DNA from: Bradyrhizobium retamae
Lineage (GTDB): Bacteria > Pseudomonadota > Alphaproteobacteria > Rhizobiales > Xanthobacteraceae
Assembly (NCBI RefSeq): GCF_001440415.1
Contig: NZ_LLYA01000181.1
Span: forward strand, 224,822 to 288,821
Direction of reading: 5' to 3'
DNA: 64,000 bases
Shown: one piece after another, positions 16,431 to 25,142 of the stretch
Numbering within the stretch: position 1 is the stretch's first letter
How the letters are laid out: each line of letters opens with the position of its first letter
Translations under genes and position numbers: made by a program
The notes under the pieces: generated by a model
Database searches by the model: none
Told to the model about the DNA's origin: nothing
The model's input: only the letters and a program-made list of their open reading frames with translations

Positions 16431-18740
16431 ATGTCGTCCTATTCTGAAGATCTGCGTTCTGCGGCGCTGGCGTATCATCGGCTGCCGCGGCCCGGTAAAC
16501 TCGAGATCCAGGCGACCAAGCCGCTCGCCAACCAGCGCGACCTAGCGCTGGCCTATTCGCCGGGCGTGGCGGCGGCCTGTACCGAAATCGCCAACAATCC
16601 GGCCGAAGCCGCGTCGCTGACCTCCCGCGCCAATCTGGTCGCGGTGGTCTCCAACGGTACCGCGGTGTTGGGGCTCGGCAACATCGGTCCCTTGGCTTCC
16701 AAGCCCGTGATGGAAGGCAAGGCGGTCCTGTTTAAGAAATTCGCCGGGATCGACGTGTTCGACATCGAGATCGCCGCCGACACCATCGAGCGCGTGGTCG
16801 AGACGGTGGCGGCGCTGGAGCCGACTTTCGGCGGCATCAATCTCGAGGACATCAAGGGACCGGAATGTTTTGAGATCGAGGCGCAGCTCAAGGAGCGCAT
16901 GAAGATCCCGGTGTTTCACGACGATCAGCATGGCACGGCCATCATTGTGGGAGCCGCCATCGTCAATGGGTTGCTGCTGAACGGCAAGAAATTGCCCGAT
17001 GTGAAGATCGTCTGCTCCGGCGCCGGTGCTGCGGCGATCGCGTGCCTCAATCTGTTGGTGTCGATGGGCGCACAGCGCAAGAACATCTGGGTCTGCGACA
17101 TCGATGGCGTCGTGCATGAGGGGCGCAACACGCTAATGGACCGCTGGAAGGCGGTCTATGCGCAAAAAACGAGTGCGCGCGTGCTGGCGGACGTGATCGG
17201 CGGCGCGGATATTTTCTTAGGTTTATCCGCGCCCAACGTGCTGACATCGGACATGGTCAAGTCGATGGCGGACCAGCCGCTGGTGATGGCGCTGGCCAAT
17301 CCGACTCCGGAGATCATGCCGGACGAAGCCCGGAAAGCGCGCCCCGACGCGATGATCTGCACCGGACGTTCCGACTTTCCGAACCAGGTCAACAACGTCC
17401 TGTGCTTTCCGTTCATCTTCCGCGGGGCGCTCGACGTCGGCGCCACCGGGATCAACGAGGAAATGAAACATGCCGCCGTCGACGCTATCGCGCAGCTCGC
17501 GCGCGATCCGCCGTCGGATGCGGTGGCGCAGGGTTTTGACAGCGGCGAGACGCAGGGTTTTGGGCCGGGGTCGCTGATCCCGAGCCCATTCGATCCGCGG
17601 CTGATCCTGCGCATCGCGCCGGCAGTGGCGCGAGCCGCGATGGAATCCGGCGTGGCGACGCGCCCGATCACGAATTTCGAGGAATACACCGCGCTTCTGG
17701 AACGCTTCGCCTTCCGCTCCGGCCTCGTCATGAAGCCGGTATTCGCCAAGGCCAAGACCCAGCCGGTCCGCGTGATCTATGCCGAGGGCGAGGACCAGCG
17801 CGTGCTGCGCGCGACGCAGGTCGTGCTGGAAGAGAAGCTGGCGCGGCCGATCCTGGTCGGGCGGCCTTCCGTGGTCGAGGCCAGGATCAAGCGGTTCGGC
17901 CTCTCGATCAAGGCCGGGCAGGATTTTGACCTCGTCAACCCGGAAGACGATCCGCGCTACCGCTCCTACGTGCAGACCTATATCGACGTGGCTGGAAGGC
18001 GCGGCGTGACGCCCGAGGCCGCGCGCACCGTGGTTCGCACCAACAACACCGTGATTGCCGCGCTGGCAGTGGTGCGCGGCGAGGCTGACGCCATGATCTG
18101 CGGCGTCGAAGGCCGCTATATGAGCCATCTGCGCCATGTTCGCGAGATCATCGGCTTCCTGCCCGGCGTCAGCGATTTCGCGGCGCTGGCGATGATGATC
18201 ACCAGCAAGGGTTCCTATTTTATTGCCGATACCCAGGTGCGTCCGAATCCGAGCGCCGAGGAGCTGGCGGAGGTGGCGTCGCTGGCGGCAATCCACGTCC
18301 AGCGGTTCAACATGAAGCCACGCGTCGCCTTCGTGTCACATTCCGACTTCGGCAGTTATGATACGGAATCTTCGCGCAAGATGCGCCGTGCCACCACGCT
18401 GTTGAAGGAAAAGCATCCGGAGCTCGAGGCTGACGGCGAGATGCAGGGCGATACCGCGCTCTCGGCTGCCGCGCGAAAACTCGTGCTGCCGCATTCCAAC
18501 CTGGAAGGCGATGCCAACATCCTGATCATGCCGAACCTCGACACCGCCAACGTCGCCTACCAGATGATCAAGACGCTGGCGGATGCGCTTCCCGTTGGTC
18601 CGATCCTGATCGGCCCGGCGCGCCCGGCGCACATCCTCACCCCGGGAGTAACGGCGCGCGGCGTCCTCAACATGACGGCGGTCGCCGCCGTCGAAGCCCA
18701 AGAACGCGCCGGCCGCCAGCAGCCGACCTTGTTCGGATAG
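16431..18740 (+). CDS. maeB: NADP-dependent malic enzyme with phosphotransacetylase-like domain
   Basis: 769 residues. The first ~430 form a malic enzyme (AYSPGVAAACTEIA, GLGNIGPLASKPVMEGKAVLFK, the nucleotide-binding CSGAGAAAIACLNLL), converting malate to pyruvate and CO2. The remaining ~330 are phosphotransacetylase-like (VIYAEGEDQRVLRATQVV, GVTARGVLNMTAVAAVEAQ), a regulatory module in MaeB enzymes that normally lacks transacetylase activity. The frame is open from 16314, but ATG at 16431 has GGGAG just upstream and gives the usual start. Single gene; a repeat (copy B) follows. Confidence 0.93.
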   Translation: MSSYSEDLRSAALAYHRLPRPGKLEIQATKPLANQRDLALAYSPGVAAACTEIANNPAEAASLTSRANLVAVVSNGTAVLGLGNIGPLASKPVMEGKAVLFKKFAGIDVFDIEIAADTIERVVETVAALEPTFGGINLEDIKGPECFEIEAQLKERMKIPVFHDDQHGTAIIVGAAIVNGLLLNGKKLPDVKIVCSGAGAAAIACLNLLVSMGAQRKNIWVCDIDGVVHEGRNTLMDRWKAVYAQKTSARVLADVIGGADIFLGLSAPNVLTSDMVKSMADQPLVMALANPTPEIMPDEARKARPDAMICTGRSDFPNQVNNVLCFPFIFRGALDVGATGINEEMKHAAVDAIAQLARDPPSDAVAQGFDSGETQGFGPGSLIPSPFDPRLILRIAPAVARAAMESGVATRPITNFEEYTALLERFAFRSGLVMKPVFAKAKTQPVRVIYAEGEDQRVLRATQVVLEEKLARPILVGRPSVVEARIKRFGLSIKAGQDFDLVNPEDDPRYRSYVQTYIDVAGRRGVTPEAARTVVRTNNTVIAALAVVRGEADAMICGVEGRYMSHLRHVREIIGFLPGVSDFAALAMMITSKGSYFIADTQVRPNPSAEELAEVASLAAIHVQRFNMKPRVAFVSHSDFGSYDTESSRKMRRATTLLKEKHPELEADGEMQGDTALSAAARKLVLPHSNLEGDANILIMPNLDTANVAYQMIKTLADALPVGPILIGPARPAHILTPGVTARGVLNMTAVAAVEAQERAGRQQPTLFG

Positions 18741-18775
18741 ATCCGCCTTCAGACGATTCAAAACCGGAATCCAGC

Positions 18776-18866
18776 CTTTTGTTCTGACGCGCTTTCTTCA
18801 CACGGGCACTACCGGCCCCCGGATCAGGCCGGGGGCATGCTTCGCTTGAAAAGCTATGATCAAGAA
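18776..18866. repeat. Dispersed intergenic repeat, copy B (with inserted hairpin)
   Basis: TTTTGTT-CTGACGCG-CTTTCTTCAC at one end and GCTTCGCTTGAAAAGCTATGATC at the other match copy C at 43051-43110. Between them is an extra G/C-rich palindrome, CCCCCGGATCAGGCCGGGGG. Lies right behind maeB and could serve as its terminator. Confidence 0.55.
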
Positions 18867-19025
18867 AGCGCCTTGGTTCTGCTTCTATCGGAAGGTCTGG
18901 TTGGGGCGCGCGCAGGCCGCTGCGCGGATGGTTTCGATTTGAGCGTTTGAAAAGCGGAGACGAAACGCCCATAATCGTTTCGCGCCGCCTGCTATCTTTG
19001 CATGCCATTCAGTGAGGCCGATCCC

Positions 19026-19478
19026 ATGCCAGCGTTAGTTACCTTCGGGCGAGTCCTGTTCGCCGTGCTCTTCATGTACACGGGAGCGACCAAGCTTTTC
19101 GCGATACAGCAGACGGCAGACTTCATCGCATCCAAGGTGACGATTCCGACGCTGCTTGCGCCCTATACCTCGCAGCTCGAAACCATGGCGGGCATGCCGC
19201 TGCCGCAGTTGCTGGCGGTCGGCGTTGGCGGTTTCGAAATCCTCGCCGGCCTGATGATCGCGGTCAATTTCGGCGCGCGCTTCTTCGCGATCCTCTTGAT
19301 CTTTTTCGTGCTCGCCACGACCTTCTATTTCCACGATTTCTGGAATCAGCCGGCGCCCGAAAATGCCAAGACGTTGATCGAGGCTCTGAAGAACCTGTCG
19401 ATCATCGGTGCCCTGTTCATGATCGCGGGCTATGGCAAGGGTCCGCGGCCGAATGAGCCGGCCTACGGGGACATCTAA
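19026..19478 (+). CDS. DoxX family membrane protein
   Basis: 150 residues with four hydrophobic helices, starting GRVLFAVLFMYTGATKLFAI and containing GVGGFEILAGLMIAVNFGAR, both typical of DoxX/YphA proteins. These are small inner-membrane proteins linked in some bacteria to redox or oxidative-stress complexes; a specific role is not known. ATG at 19026 has GAGG eight bases upstream; the alternative at 19002 has no site. It is convergent with the TRAP permease gene, 6 bases apart. Confidence 0.82.
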   Translation: MPALVTFGRVLFAVLFMYTGATKLFAIQQTADFIASKVTIPTLLAPYTSQLETMAGMPLPQLLAVGVGGFEILAGLMIAVNFGARFFAILLIFFVLATTFYFHDFWNQPAPENAKTLIEALKNLSIIGALFMIAGYGKGPRPNEPAYGDI

Positions 19479-19484
19479 CCGCGG

Positions 19485-20903
19485 TCAGAAATTCCGGATC
19501 GCAACGCGTGGGCCATCGAGTGCTGCGGCCGCATTCTGCGGCGGCGCGACATATTCGATCTGTGCGGTTCGTGCCGCCAGCCTGCGCGCCTGCAACCATT
19601 GCGGGAACCACATCGCGATCGCAGGGAAGGCCAGCACCAGGACCACGCAGACGCACTGGATAACCATGAAGTCGGCCATGCCGCGGTAGATCATTCTCAG
19701 GTTCCATTCCTTGACGACCTGCTTGAGATAATAGGCTGACATCGCGACCGGCGGAGACAGGAAAGCGGTTTGCAGCACGATCGCGACGAGGCAACCGAAC
19801 CAGACCATGTCGTAGCCCAGCCCCTTGGCCACTGGTGCCAGCATCGGCAGGAAGATGAACACGATGGCCGGCCATTCGAATGGCCAGCCGAGCAGGAATA
19901 CCAGTCCCAGGAGCAGGGACATCGTGCCCCACGCAGGCAACGGCGAGGCCAGAAGAGCATTGGTCATCCAGGTTGCCGTGCCGAGCCATGAGAAAACCGA
20001 ACCGAACACGTTGGAGGCTACCGCGAGGAGGAGCACCATGCTGGTCGTTGCAAGTGTGCCGTAGCAGGCATCCAGCAACCCGCGCCACGAGAACCGGCCG
20101 TAGGCAATGACGAGGACGATTGACCCCAGTGCGCCGAACGCCGCTGCTTCTGCGGCCGTTGTGATTCCGGCGAGGATGGCACCGAGCGTAACTATCGTCA
20201 GCACTGTAACCGGCACAAGACCGACCAGACATTCCCACAGCACGATCCGCATCGAATCGGGCCGGTCCTCGATCGGCACGGGCGGGCCGAGCTTCGGATT
20301 GAAGTGAGAGCGTATCAGGGTGTAGGCAATGAACATGGCGGACAGCAGGAAGCCCGGGCCGATGGCGGCCGCATAGAGATCGATAATCGAGATATCCAGC
20401 ACGGGCGCCATGACGACCAGCATCACCGACGGCGGGATCAGGATGCCGAGCGTGCCGCCGGCCGCGATGGCGCCGGCCGACATGCGCACGTCATAACCCG
20501 CCCGGATCATCATCGGCCCAGCCATGATGCCGAGGAGTGTAACCGTCGCGCCGACGGTTCCGGCGGCGATGCCGAACAGCGTGGCCGTGAGGATGACGAC
20601 CACGTAGAGCGCACCATTGATAGGTGCAAACAGGTCGCGGAACGCCTTGAACAGTCGCGCCATCAGTCCGGCCTGATCGCAGATGAACCCCATCAGAATG
20701 AACATGGGTACCGCGACGAGCTCATCCTGCTTCATGAGGCCAATGGTCTGGAGGTAGGCGAGATTGAAGACCCGCTCGCCCATGCCGACGTAGCCGAACA
20801 TCAGCGCCAGAAATAGCAGCGTGAAGCTGATCGGCAGGCCGATGAAGATCGCTCCTAGCATCACAAGGAGCATGACAAGTCCGAGAAGTTCGAGTCCCGT
20901 CAT
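19485..20903 (-). CDS. dctM: TRAP transporter large permease
   Basis: 472 residues, about twelve membrane helices; the ion-coupled transport subunit of a tripartite ATP-independent periplasmic (TRAP) system. Starts MTGLELLGLVMLLVMLGAIF and carries GSGTVGATVTLLG-like and GAITTAAEAAAFGA-like helical hairpins in family positions. The start codon overlaps the dctQ stop by four bases (ATGA), so the subunits are coupled. Together with the DctP below it resembles the branch called 'mannitol/chloroaromatic compound' (FcbT type). The actual substrate is unknown. Confidence 0.88.
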   Translation of the reverse strand: MTGLELLGLVMLLVMLGAIFIGLPISFTLLFLALMFGYVGMGERVFNLAYLQTIGLMKQDELVAVPMFILMGFICDQAGLMARLFKAFRDLFAPINGALYVVVILTATLFGIAAGTVGATVTLLGIMAGPMMIRAGYDVRMSAGAIAAGGTLGILIPPSVMLVVMAPVLDISIIDLYAAAIGPGFLLSAMFIAYTLIRSHFNPKLGPPVPIEDRPDSMRIVLWECLVGLVPVTVLTIVTLGAILAGITTAAEAAAFGALGSIVLVIAYGRFSWRGLLDACYGTLATTSMVLLLAVASNVFGSVFSWLGTATWMTNALLASPLPAWGTMSLLLGLVFLLGWPFEWPAIVFIFLPMLAPVAKGLGYDMVWFGCLVAIVLQTAFLSPPVAMSAYYLKQVVKEWNLRMIYRGMADFMVIQCVCVVLVLAFPAIAMWFPQWLQARRLAARTAQIEYVAPPQNAAAALDGPRVAIRNF

Positions 20904-21493
20904 ATCTCGATCTTTTCTCTGTGCACGAACTCGCGCCCGAACTGGACCTGGTACCAGCACTTCAGTACCTCGGACACGCCCTGGATCATGAGAAGAAGGG
21001 CTGCCAGGGGGATCGTGGCCCGGAAAGGCCACATGATCGCGCGCCAAACGCTTTCCTGCGATCGTTCGCCGGTGTCATAGGAGTGCAAGGCGTCGTCAAT
21101 GCTGATCAGCATGAACGTGATCATGGCCGGATAGAAAAACAGCAGATAGGAGATCAGGTCGACGACGCCCTTTTTTCGCTCCGAGTAGTTCTCCCAATAG
21201 ATGTCGGTGCGAACGTGTGCGCCTTTCAACAGCGCATATGCGGCTCCGAGCATGAAGGCCGAACCATTGGCCATGAAGCTCGACTCATAAACCCAAACGG
21301 TCGGCGCGTTGAAGCCGTAGCGCATGACGACCTCGTACGAAATCGTCACCATCAAAAACAGCATCGTAAGAGCGATGAGCTTGCCGGTCACATCGGTGAA
21401 GCGGTCGATCGCCCGAATGATCCCGTAAAAAGCGCGCGGGAATTCGCCGCCCGGATCGCCCGGCACCGAAGCGCTGCTGGTGTCCGCCGACAT
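20900..21493 (-). CDS. dctQ: TRAP transporter small permease
   Basis: 197 residues with four membrane helices. The conserved DctQ element YEVVMRYGFNAPTVWVYESS is present, as is a MLGAAYALLKGAHVRTDIYW stretch. It pairs with DctM to form the membrane part of the TRAP carrier. ATG at 21493 is preferred to GTG at 21499 because AGAGGAG lies five bases upstream. Gene order is dctP-dctQ-dctM with a 75-base gap after dctP. Confidence 0.87.
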   Translation of the reverse strand: MSADTSSASVPGDPGGEFPRAFYGIIRAIDRFTDVTGKLIALTMLFLMVTISYEVVMRYGFNAPTVWVYESSFMANGSAFMLGAAYALLKGAHVRTDIYWENYSERKKGVVDLISYLLFFYPAMITFMLISIDDALHSYDTGERSQESVWRAIMWPFRATIPLAALLLMIQGVSEVLKCWYQVQFGREFVHREKIEI

Positions 21494-21568
21494 GATCACT
21501 CCTCTTTAGACCATGCTGGCGTCCGGCGGTGCGGACGCCAGCAACTCCGCTTCATGCGGCAAGAGAGA

Positions 21569-22690
21569 TCATTTCTTCGTCAGGTAGATCTTGTTCTTCC
21601 AGTAATACTCGCCGGCAAAGTTGTACGGCGGGAACCAGGAGAGCTTGAACGGCACGATCTGTTCGGCGTAGGCCTTCTGACTGTCGATTACTTTCTTGTA
21701 GAAGGGGTTCTTTGCCGCGTGTTCGGCCTGGATCTTCTCCCACTCGTCGAGGAAGTTCTTCAGGATCTCGTCGGGCGTACGATGCATCTGGACGCCCATC
21801 TTGATCAGTTCCTGGCAAGCATGCGCCGTCTCGCGGTTGAAGGCGAAGTTGCGCTGCGTCGTGGCGTAAACGCTCGCCACCTTGATGATCTCCTGCAAGT
21901 CCGGCGTGAGCTTCTTCCAGACGTCACTATTGATCATCAACTGGCCGCCGGTGACCGGCTCGTGCATGCCCGGCGTGTAGTAATGCTTGGCGACCTGGTG
22001 CAGTCCGAGTTTCTTGTCTTCTTCGCAATTGATCCATTCGGCGCCCTCGATCACGCCGCGCTCCATGGCGGGCACGATCTCGCCGCCGGGAATGGTGACG
22101 ACCGACACGCCGAGCCTGCCGTAGGTTTCCGCACCGATGCCGTAGATCCGGTACTTCAGGCCCTTGAGATCGCCGAGGCTGTTGATCTCCTTCTTGAACC
22201 AGCCCATTCCCTGCGGGTAATCGGTCGGGATCGGGAAGCCGACGACGTTGAGCTTGAGGACGTCGCGATAAAATTCGTCGAGCAGCTTCATGCCGCCGCC
22301 GTCATAGTACCAGGCCCAGTAGTCCGAGCCGTCCATGCCGTACAGCGGACCATGCGACATCGGAATCGTCGCGGTGTTGCGGCCGAGGATGTAGCCGAAC
22401 GGTCCCATGCCGACATCGAGAACGTTTTTGGAAGTGGCGTCGAATACCTCGAACGGCGGCACGATCGCTCCCGCCGGCAGCGTCTCGATCTTGAGGCGTC
22501 CGGCCGTCATCTTTTCGACGGTCTCGGCCCACAATTTGAAGATGAGATGGAAGTTCGAGGATGCGGGGTGGGTCGATTGACCCTTCAGCACTAGTGGCTT
22601 TTCGGTGGTTTGGGCCTGAGCCGGCCCGGTCAAAGCAGTGACGAACCCAAGAGTCACCGCTGCAAGCATAGTTGAAGCGCGCCTCAACAT
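21569..22690 (-). CDS. dctP: TRAP transporter periplasmic substrate-binding protein
   Basis: 373 residues with a Sec signal peptide ending GPAQAQ (cleavage about residue 27). The mature part begins LVLKGQSTHPASSNFHLIFK and contains GLKYRIYGIGAETYGRLGVS and VIEGAEWINCEEDKKLGL, as in the FcbT1/TakP branch, which binds 2-oxo acids or aromatic carboxylates. First gene of the transport operon; its promoter must lie in the 128 bases before it. Substrate cannot be deduced. Confidence 0.88.
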   Translation of the reverse strand: MLRRASTMLAAVTLGFVTALTGPAQAQTTEKPLVLKGQSTHPASSNFHLIFKLWAETVEKMTAGRLKIETLPAGAIVPPFEVFDATSKNVLDVGMGPFGYILGRNTATIPMSHGPLYGMDGSDYWAWYYDGGGMKLLDEFYRDVLKLNVVGFPIPTDYPQGMGWFKKEINSLGDLKGLKYRIYGIGAETYGRLGVSVVTIPGGEIVPAMERGVIEGAEWINCEEDKKLGLHQVAKHYYTPGMHEPVTGGQLMINSDVWKKLTPDLQEIIKVASVYATTQRNFAFNRETAHACQELIKMGVQMHRTPDEILKNFLDEWEKIQAEHAAKNPFYKKVIDSQKAYAEQIVPFKLSWFPPYNFAGEYYWKNKIYLTKK

Positions 22691-22818
22691 GTTGTGGTCC
22701 TCCCGATGATGATGTTTGCTTTTTTCTTTTCAGGTTGGAACCGCGCCCGCGTGCTGTCAAGCGATCTCTGGCCACGGGCTGGCTTACGGCGAGATCGATT
22801 GGACGAAAGGATGACGCC

Positions 22819-23376
22819 CTACGCCCCGCGCCGCCACGGTGTGACGGTGACCTCGTGCGCTGCATCAAGCATCTGCGGCTTGCCGGCGCGCAGTCCGTGC
22901 GCGGCAAGGATTTCCTGCGGCGAACGGGTAGGGACTCCGGGGAAGCAGGGTTCGCCGCCGGGTAGCCGGACATGCGGCGCTTGCGAGAGCCAGAACACGT
23001 CGTAGCGGTCCATGAACATGCCGAACACGCCGGGGCCGCCGATTATGGCGACGGTCCCGGTATCCACGCCTGCATGATGGCAGGCGGCTTCGAACGAAGC
23101 GCCCGCGGGATTCCACAGCCTAGCTTTCGGATGGGACGGGTCGGGCGCAATCGCCTCGACCTTGCGCGTCAGGATGACCCGCTTGCGCCGCGGCGAATTC
23201 GGGTGATCCTCATAGGAATTGCGGCCGTGCAGGATCAGGTCGGCGCGGTCGAGGGCTGCGGTGAAAAACGCCTTGTCGCCCTCGAACTTCAATTCGTCCG
23301 GCATGACGTTGCGGGCATCCGCCAGCATGCCGTCCGCCGAGACGATGACATAGCCTTCGATGCGGAGCGCCGGCAC
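22819..23376 (-). CDS. Dihydrofolate reductase/RibD C-terminal family protein
   Basis: 185 residues of the RibD C-terminal/DHFR fold, NADPH-dependent reductases. Starts LRIEGYVIVSADGMLADA, contains LILHGRNSYEDHPNSPRRKR and the dinucleotide site VAIIGGPGVFGMFM. It is too short and divergent to be FolA, and the substrate is unknown. It is followed 20 bases later by... the polysaccharide deacetylase stop region on the upstream side, so it is downstream of that gene and may be co-transcribed with it. Confidence 0.78.
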   Translation of the reverse strand: MPALRIEGYVIVSADGMLADARNVMPDELKFEGDKAFFTAALDRADLILHGRNSYEDHPNSPRRKRVILTRKVEAIAPDPSHPKARLWNPAGASFEAACHHAGVDTGTVAIIGGPGVFGMFMDRYDVFWLSQAPHVRLPGGEPCFPGVPTRSPQEILAAHGLRAGKPQMLDAAHEVTVTPWRRGA

Positions 23377-23396
23377 GGGCCTGCGTCGCGCCGCTA

Positions 23397-24341
23397 TTAT
23401 TCAGAGATCGTCTGGACGACGCTGGAAACCGGGCGCGAGCTCACGGTCGGCAGCTTCAGATCCTTGACGATGTCCTCGTCATACTGGGCGATGGTCTGCA
23501 CCGGTGTCTTGGCGCGCATCGCAACGACCTTGTAGCCGCCGGCCTTCAGCTTCTTCAGAAGCTCGGGTAGGGCTTCGGCGGTGTGCTTCTGGAAGTCGTG
23601 CATCAGGATGATCCCCTTGCCGTTCTTCTCGACCTTGCGCATCACGGTGTCGATGATCGTCTGCGCCTTGCTCGCCTTGAAGTCGAAGGAATCGAGGTCG
23701 CAGGAGAAAATCCCGATGTTGCGGTCGCCAAGATAGGTTACCATCTCCGGCGGGTGCTGCAGCGCGGGGAAGCGGAAGAACGGCGCCGGCGCCTTGCCGA
23801 GTGCCCATTTCACGGCGCTGAAGCCTTTTTCGATTTCGTCCTTGCGCTGCTGCTCGTTCAGCTTCTTGTTGACGAGGGCGGCATGCGACCAGGTGTGCGA
23901 TCCGATCGAATGGCCGGCGGCCATCACCTGCCTGAGGATTTCGGGATAGTAGGTGGCGTGCTTGCCGATCGGGAAGAAAATGCCGGTGGTGCATTCCTCC
24001 GCGAGCGTCTTCAGTACCGCAGGCGTATTCACCGGCCACGGGCCATCGTCGAAGGTCAGCACCACCTCCTTGTCGCGAAGGAAGTCGAGCTCCTTGAAAT
24101 GCTCGAAACCGAAGCCGGGTCCGCCGGTCGTGTCGATCTCGACCGTGCGGCCGATGCCAAGCGCGTTCGGATTGTTGCAAGGCGGACGAACCGAGACAGG
24201 CGCTGGCGGCGGAGCGGGAACTGGTGCCGCTGCTGCCTGAGGCGCGGTCACGCCTTTGGCGGGTGGAACCTGCGACCACGCAACGCTTGATGCCAACAGC
24301 GAAACCGCGCCGGCAAAGATCACCCCCGCCCCAATACGCAT
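23397..24341 (-). CDS. Exported polysaccharide deacetylase (NodB homology domain)
   Basis: 314 residues with a signal peptide ending VAWSQ, a proline/alanine-rich linker (residues ~30-52), then a carbohydrate esterase family 4 domain. Metal and catalytic motifs are intact: TFDDGPW (96-102) and the zinc ligands in SHTWSH (148-153), with FFRFPAL and IILMHDF further on. Such enzymes remove acetyl groups from peptidoglycan or exopolysaccharide. It differs from nodulation NodB by its export signal and linker. ATG at 24341 has GGGGA a few bases upstream. Substrate unknown. Confidence 0.87.
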   Translation of the reverse strand: MRIGAGVIFAGAVSLLASSVAWSQVPPAKGVTAPQAAAAPVPAPPPAPVSVRPPCNNPNALGIGRTVEIDTTGGPGFGFEHFKELDFLRDKEVVLTFDDGPWPVNTPAVLKTLAEECTTGIFFPIGKHATYYPEILRQVMAAGHSIGSHTWSHAALVNKKLNEQQRKDEIEKGFSAVKWALGKAPAPFFRFPALQHPPEMVTYLGDRNIGIFSCDLDSFDFKASKAQTIIDTVMRKVEKNGKGIILMHDFQKHTAEALPELLKKLKAGGYKVVAMRAKTPVQTIAQYDEDIVKDLKLPTVSSRPVSSVVQTISE

Positions 24342-24496
24342 CTTGCTTTCCCCAAATTCCAATCCCGCGCCCGGTCGGCGGCGTTGCCGTCGTCCGGTCT
24401 GCCTCCATCCCCGACGCACAGTAGCCTAGTTGGAGCAGGCGCGCCAATGCAACCGTTGCGATCACGCGCAGCGGATTTGTCCCCGAACCGGTTAAT

Positions 24497-25069
24497 TCAG
24501 GAAGCGGCCAATGCCCGCGCGATCGCGGTTTTCACCCGTGTATCTACGGGTTCGACGGATTCCGGAAAGACATCGGCGATGTAGCCGTCGCGGCCGATCA
24601 GGTATTTGTGGAAGTTCCAGCGCGGAACTTCCTTCGGTCGCGCCTCAGCCGCCCATCTGTAGAACGGATGCGCGTTCGGTCCCTTGACAACGGCTTTCGC
24701 GGCGATCGGAAACGTGACGTGGTGGTTCTGCGCCGTCGCTGTGATTTCGGTCGCGCCGCCCGGCTCCTGACCGCCGAAATCATTGGAGGGAACACCGACG
24801 ATCATCAGGCCGCGGCTGCCGAACTCGGTCCACAATTCCTGCAGGCCGCCATATTGCGGCGTGAAGCCACAGAGCGAAGCGGTGTTGACGATCAGGATCG
24901 GTCGGCCGGCAAATTCGGAAAGCTTGATGTCGCCACTGGCCAATCCCGGAAACGAAAACGCGTAAGCCGTGATCCGGCTCATGGCGGCCTGCGCCAGGGA
25001 TTGCCTGCTCGAGGCCATGCCTGCGATCGCGGCCAACGCCGCGGTCATCACGCTCCTGCGGTCCATCAT
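24497..25069 (-). CDS. Exported glutathione peroxidase family protein
   Basis: 190 residues. The N-terminus MMDRRSVMTAALAAIAGMA has a twin-arginine-like start and a hydrophobic core, then SLAQA for cleavage. The peroxidase core carries Cys67 in NTASLCGFTPQYGGL, Gln in VPSNDFGGQEPG, and Trp-Asn in PRWNFHKYLI, that is, the full catalytic tetrad. It would reduce peroxides in the periplasm. ATG at 25069 has GAGG six bases upstream. It lies 73 bases after the L,D-transpeptidase gene on the same strand. Confidence 0.85.
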   Translation of the reverse strand: MMDRRSVMTAALAAIAGMASSRQSLAQAAMSRITAYAFSFPGLASGDIKLSEFAGRPILIVNTASLCGFTPQYGGLQELWTEFGSRGLMIVGVPSNDFGGQEPGGATEITATAQNHHVTFPIAAKAVVKGPNAHPFYRWAAEARPKEVPRWNFHKYLIGRDGYIADVFPESVEPVDTRVKTAIARALAAS

Positions 25070-25142
25070 GAAAAGCCTCGGGCTGCGGTCCAACCGTGCC
25101 AAGCATAGCGCAACGAACGGGCCTTCGCCGCTCAACAAGCCG

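Noticed and set aside
20921..22594. 557-residue plus-strand frame across dctQ and dctP
   Set aside because: Shadow of two clear genes on the other strand, without ribosome site or motifs; typical of high-GC antisense frames.
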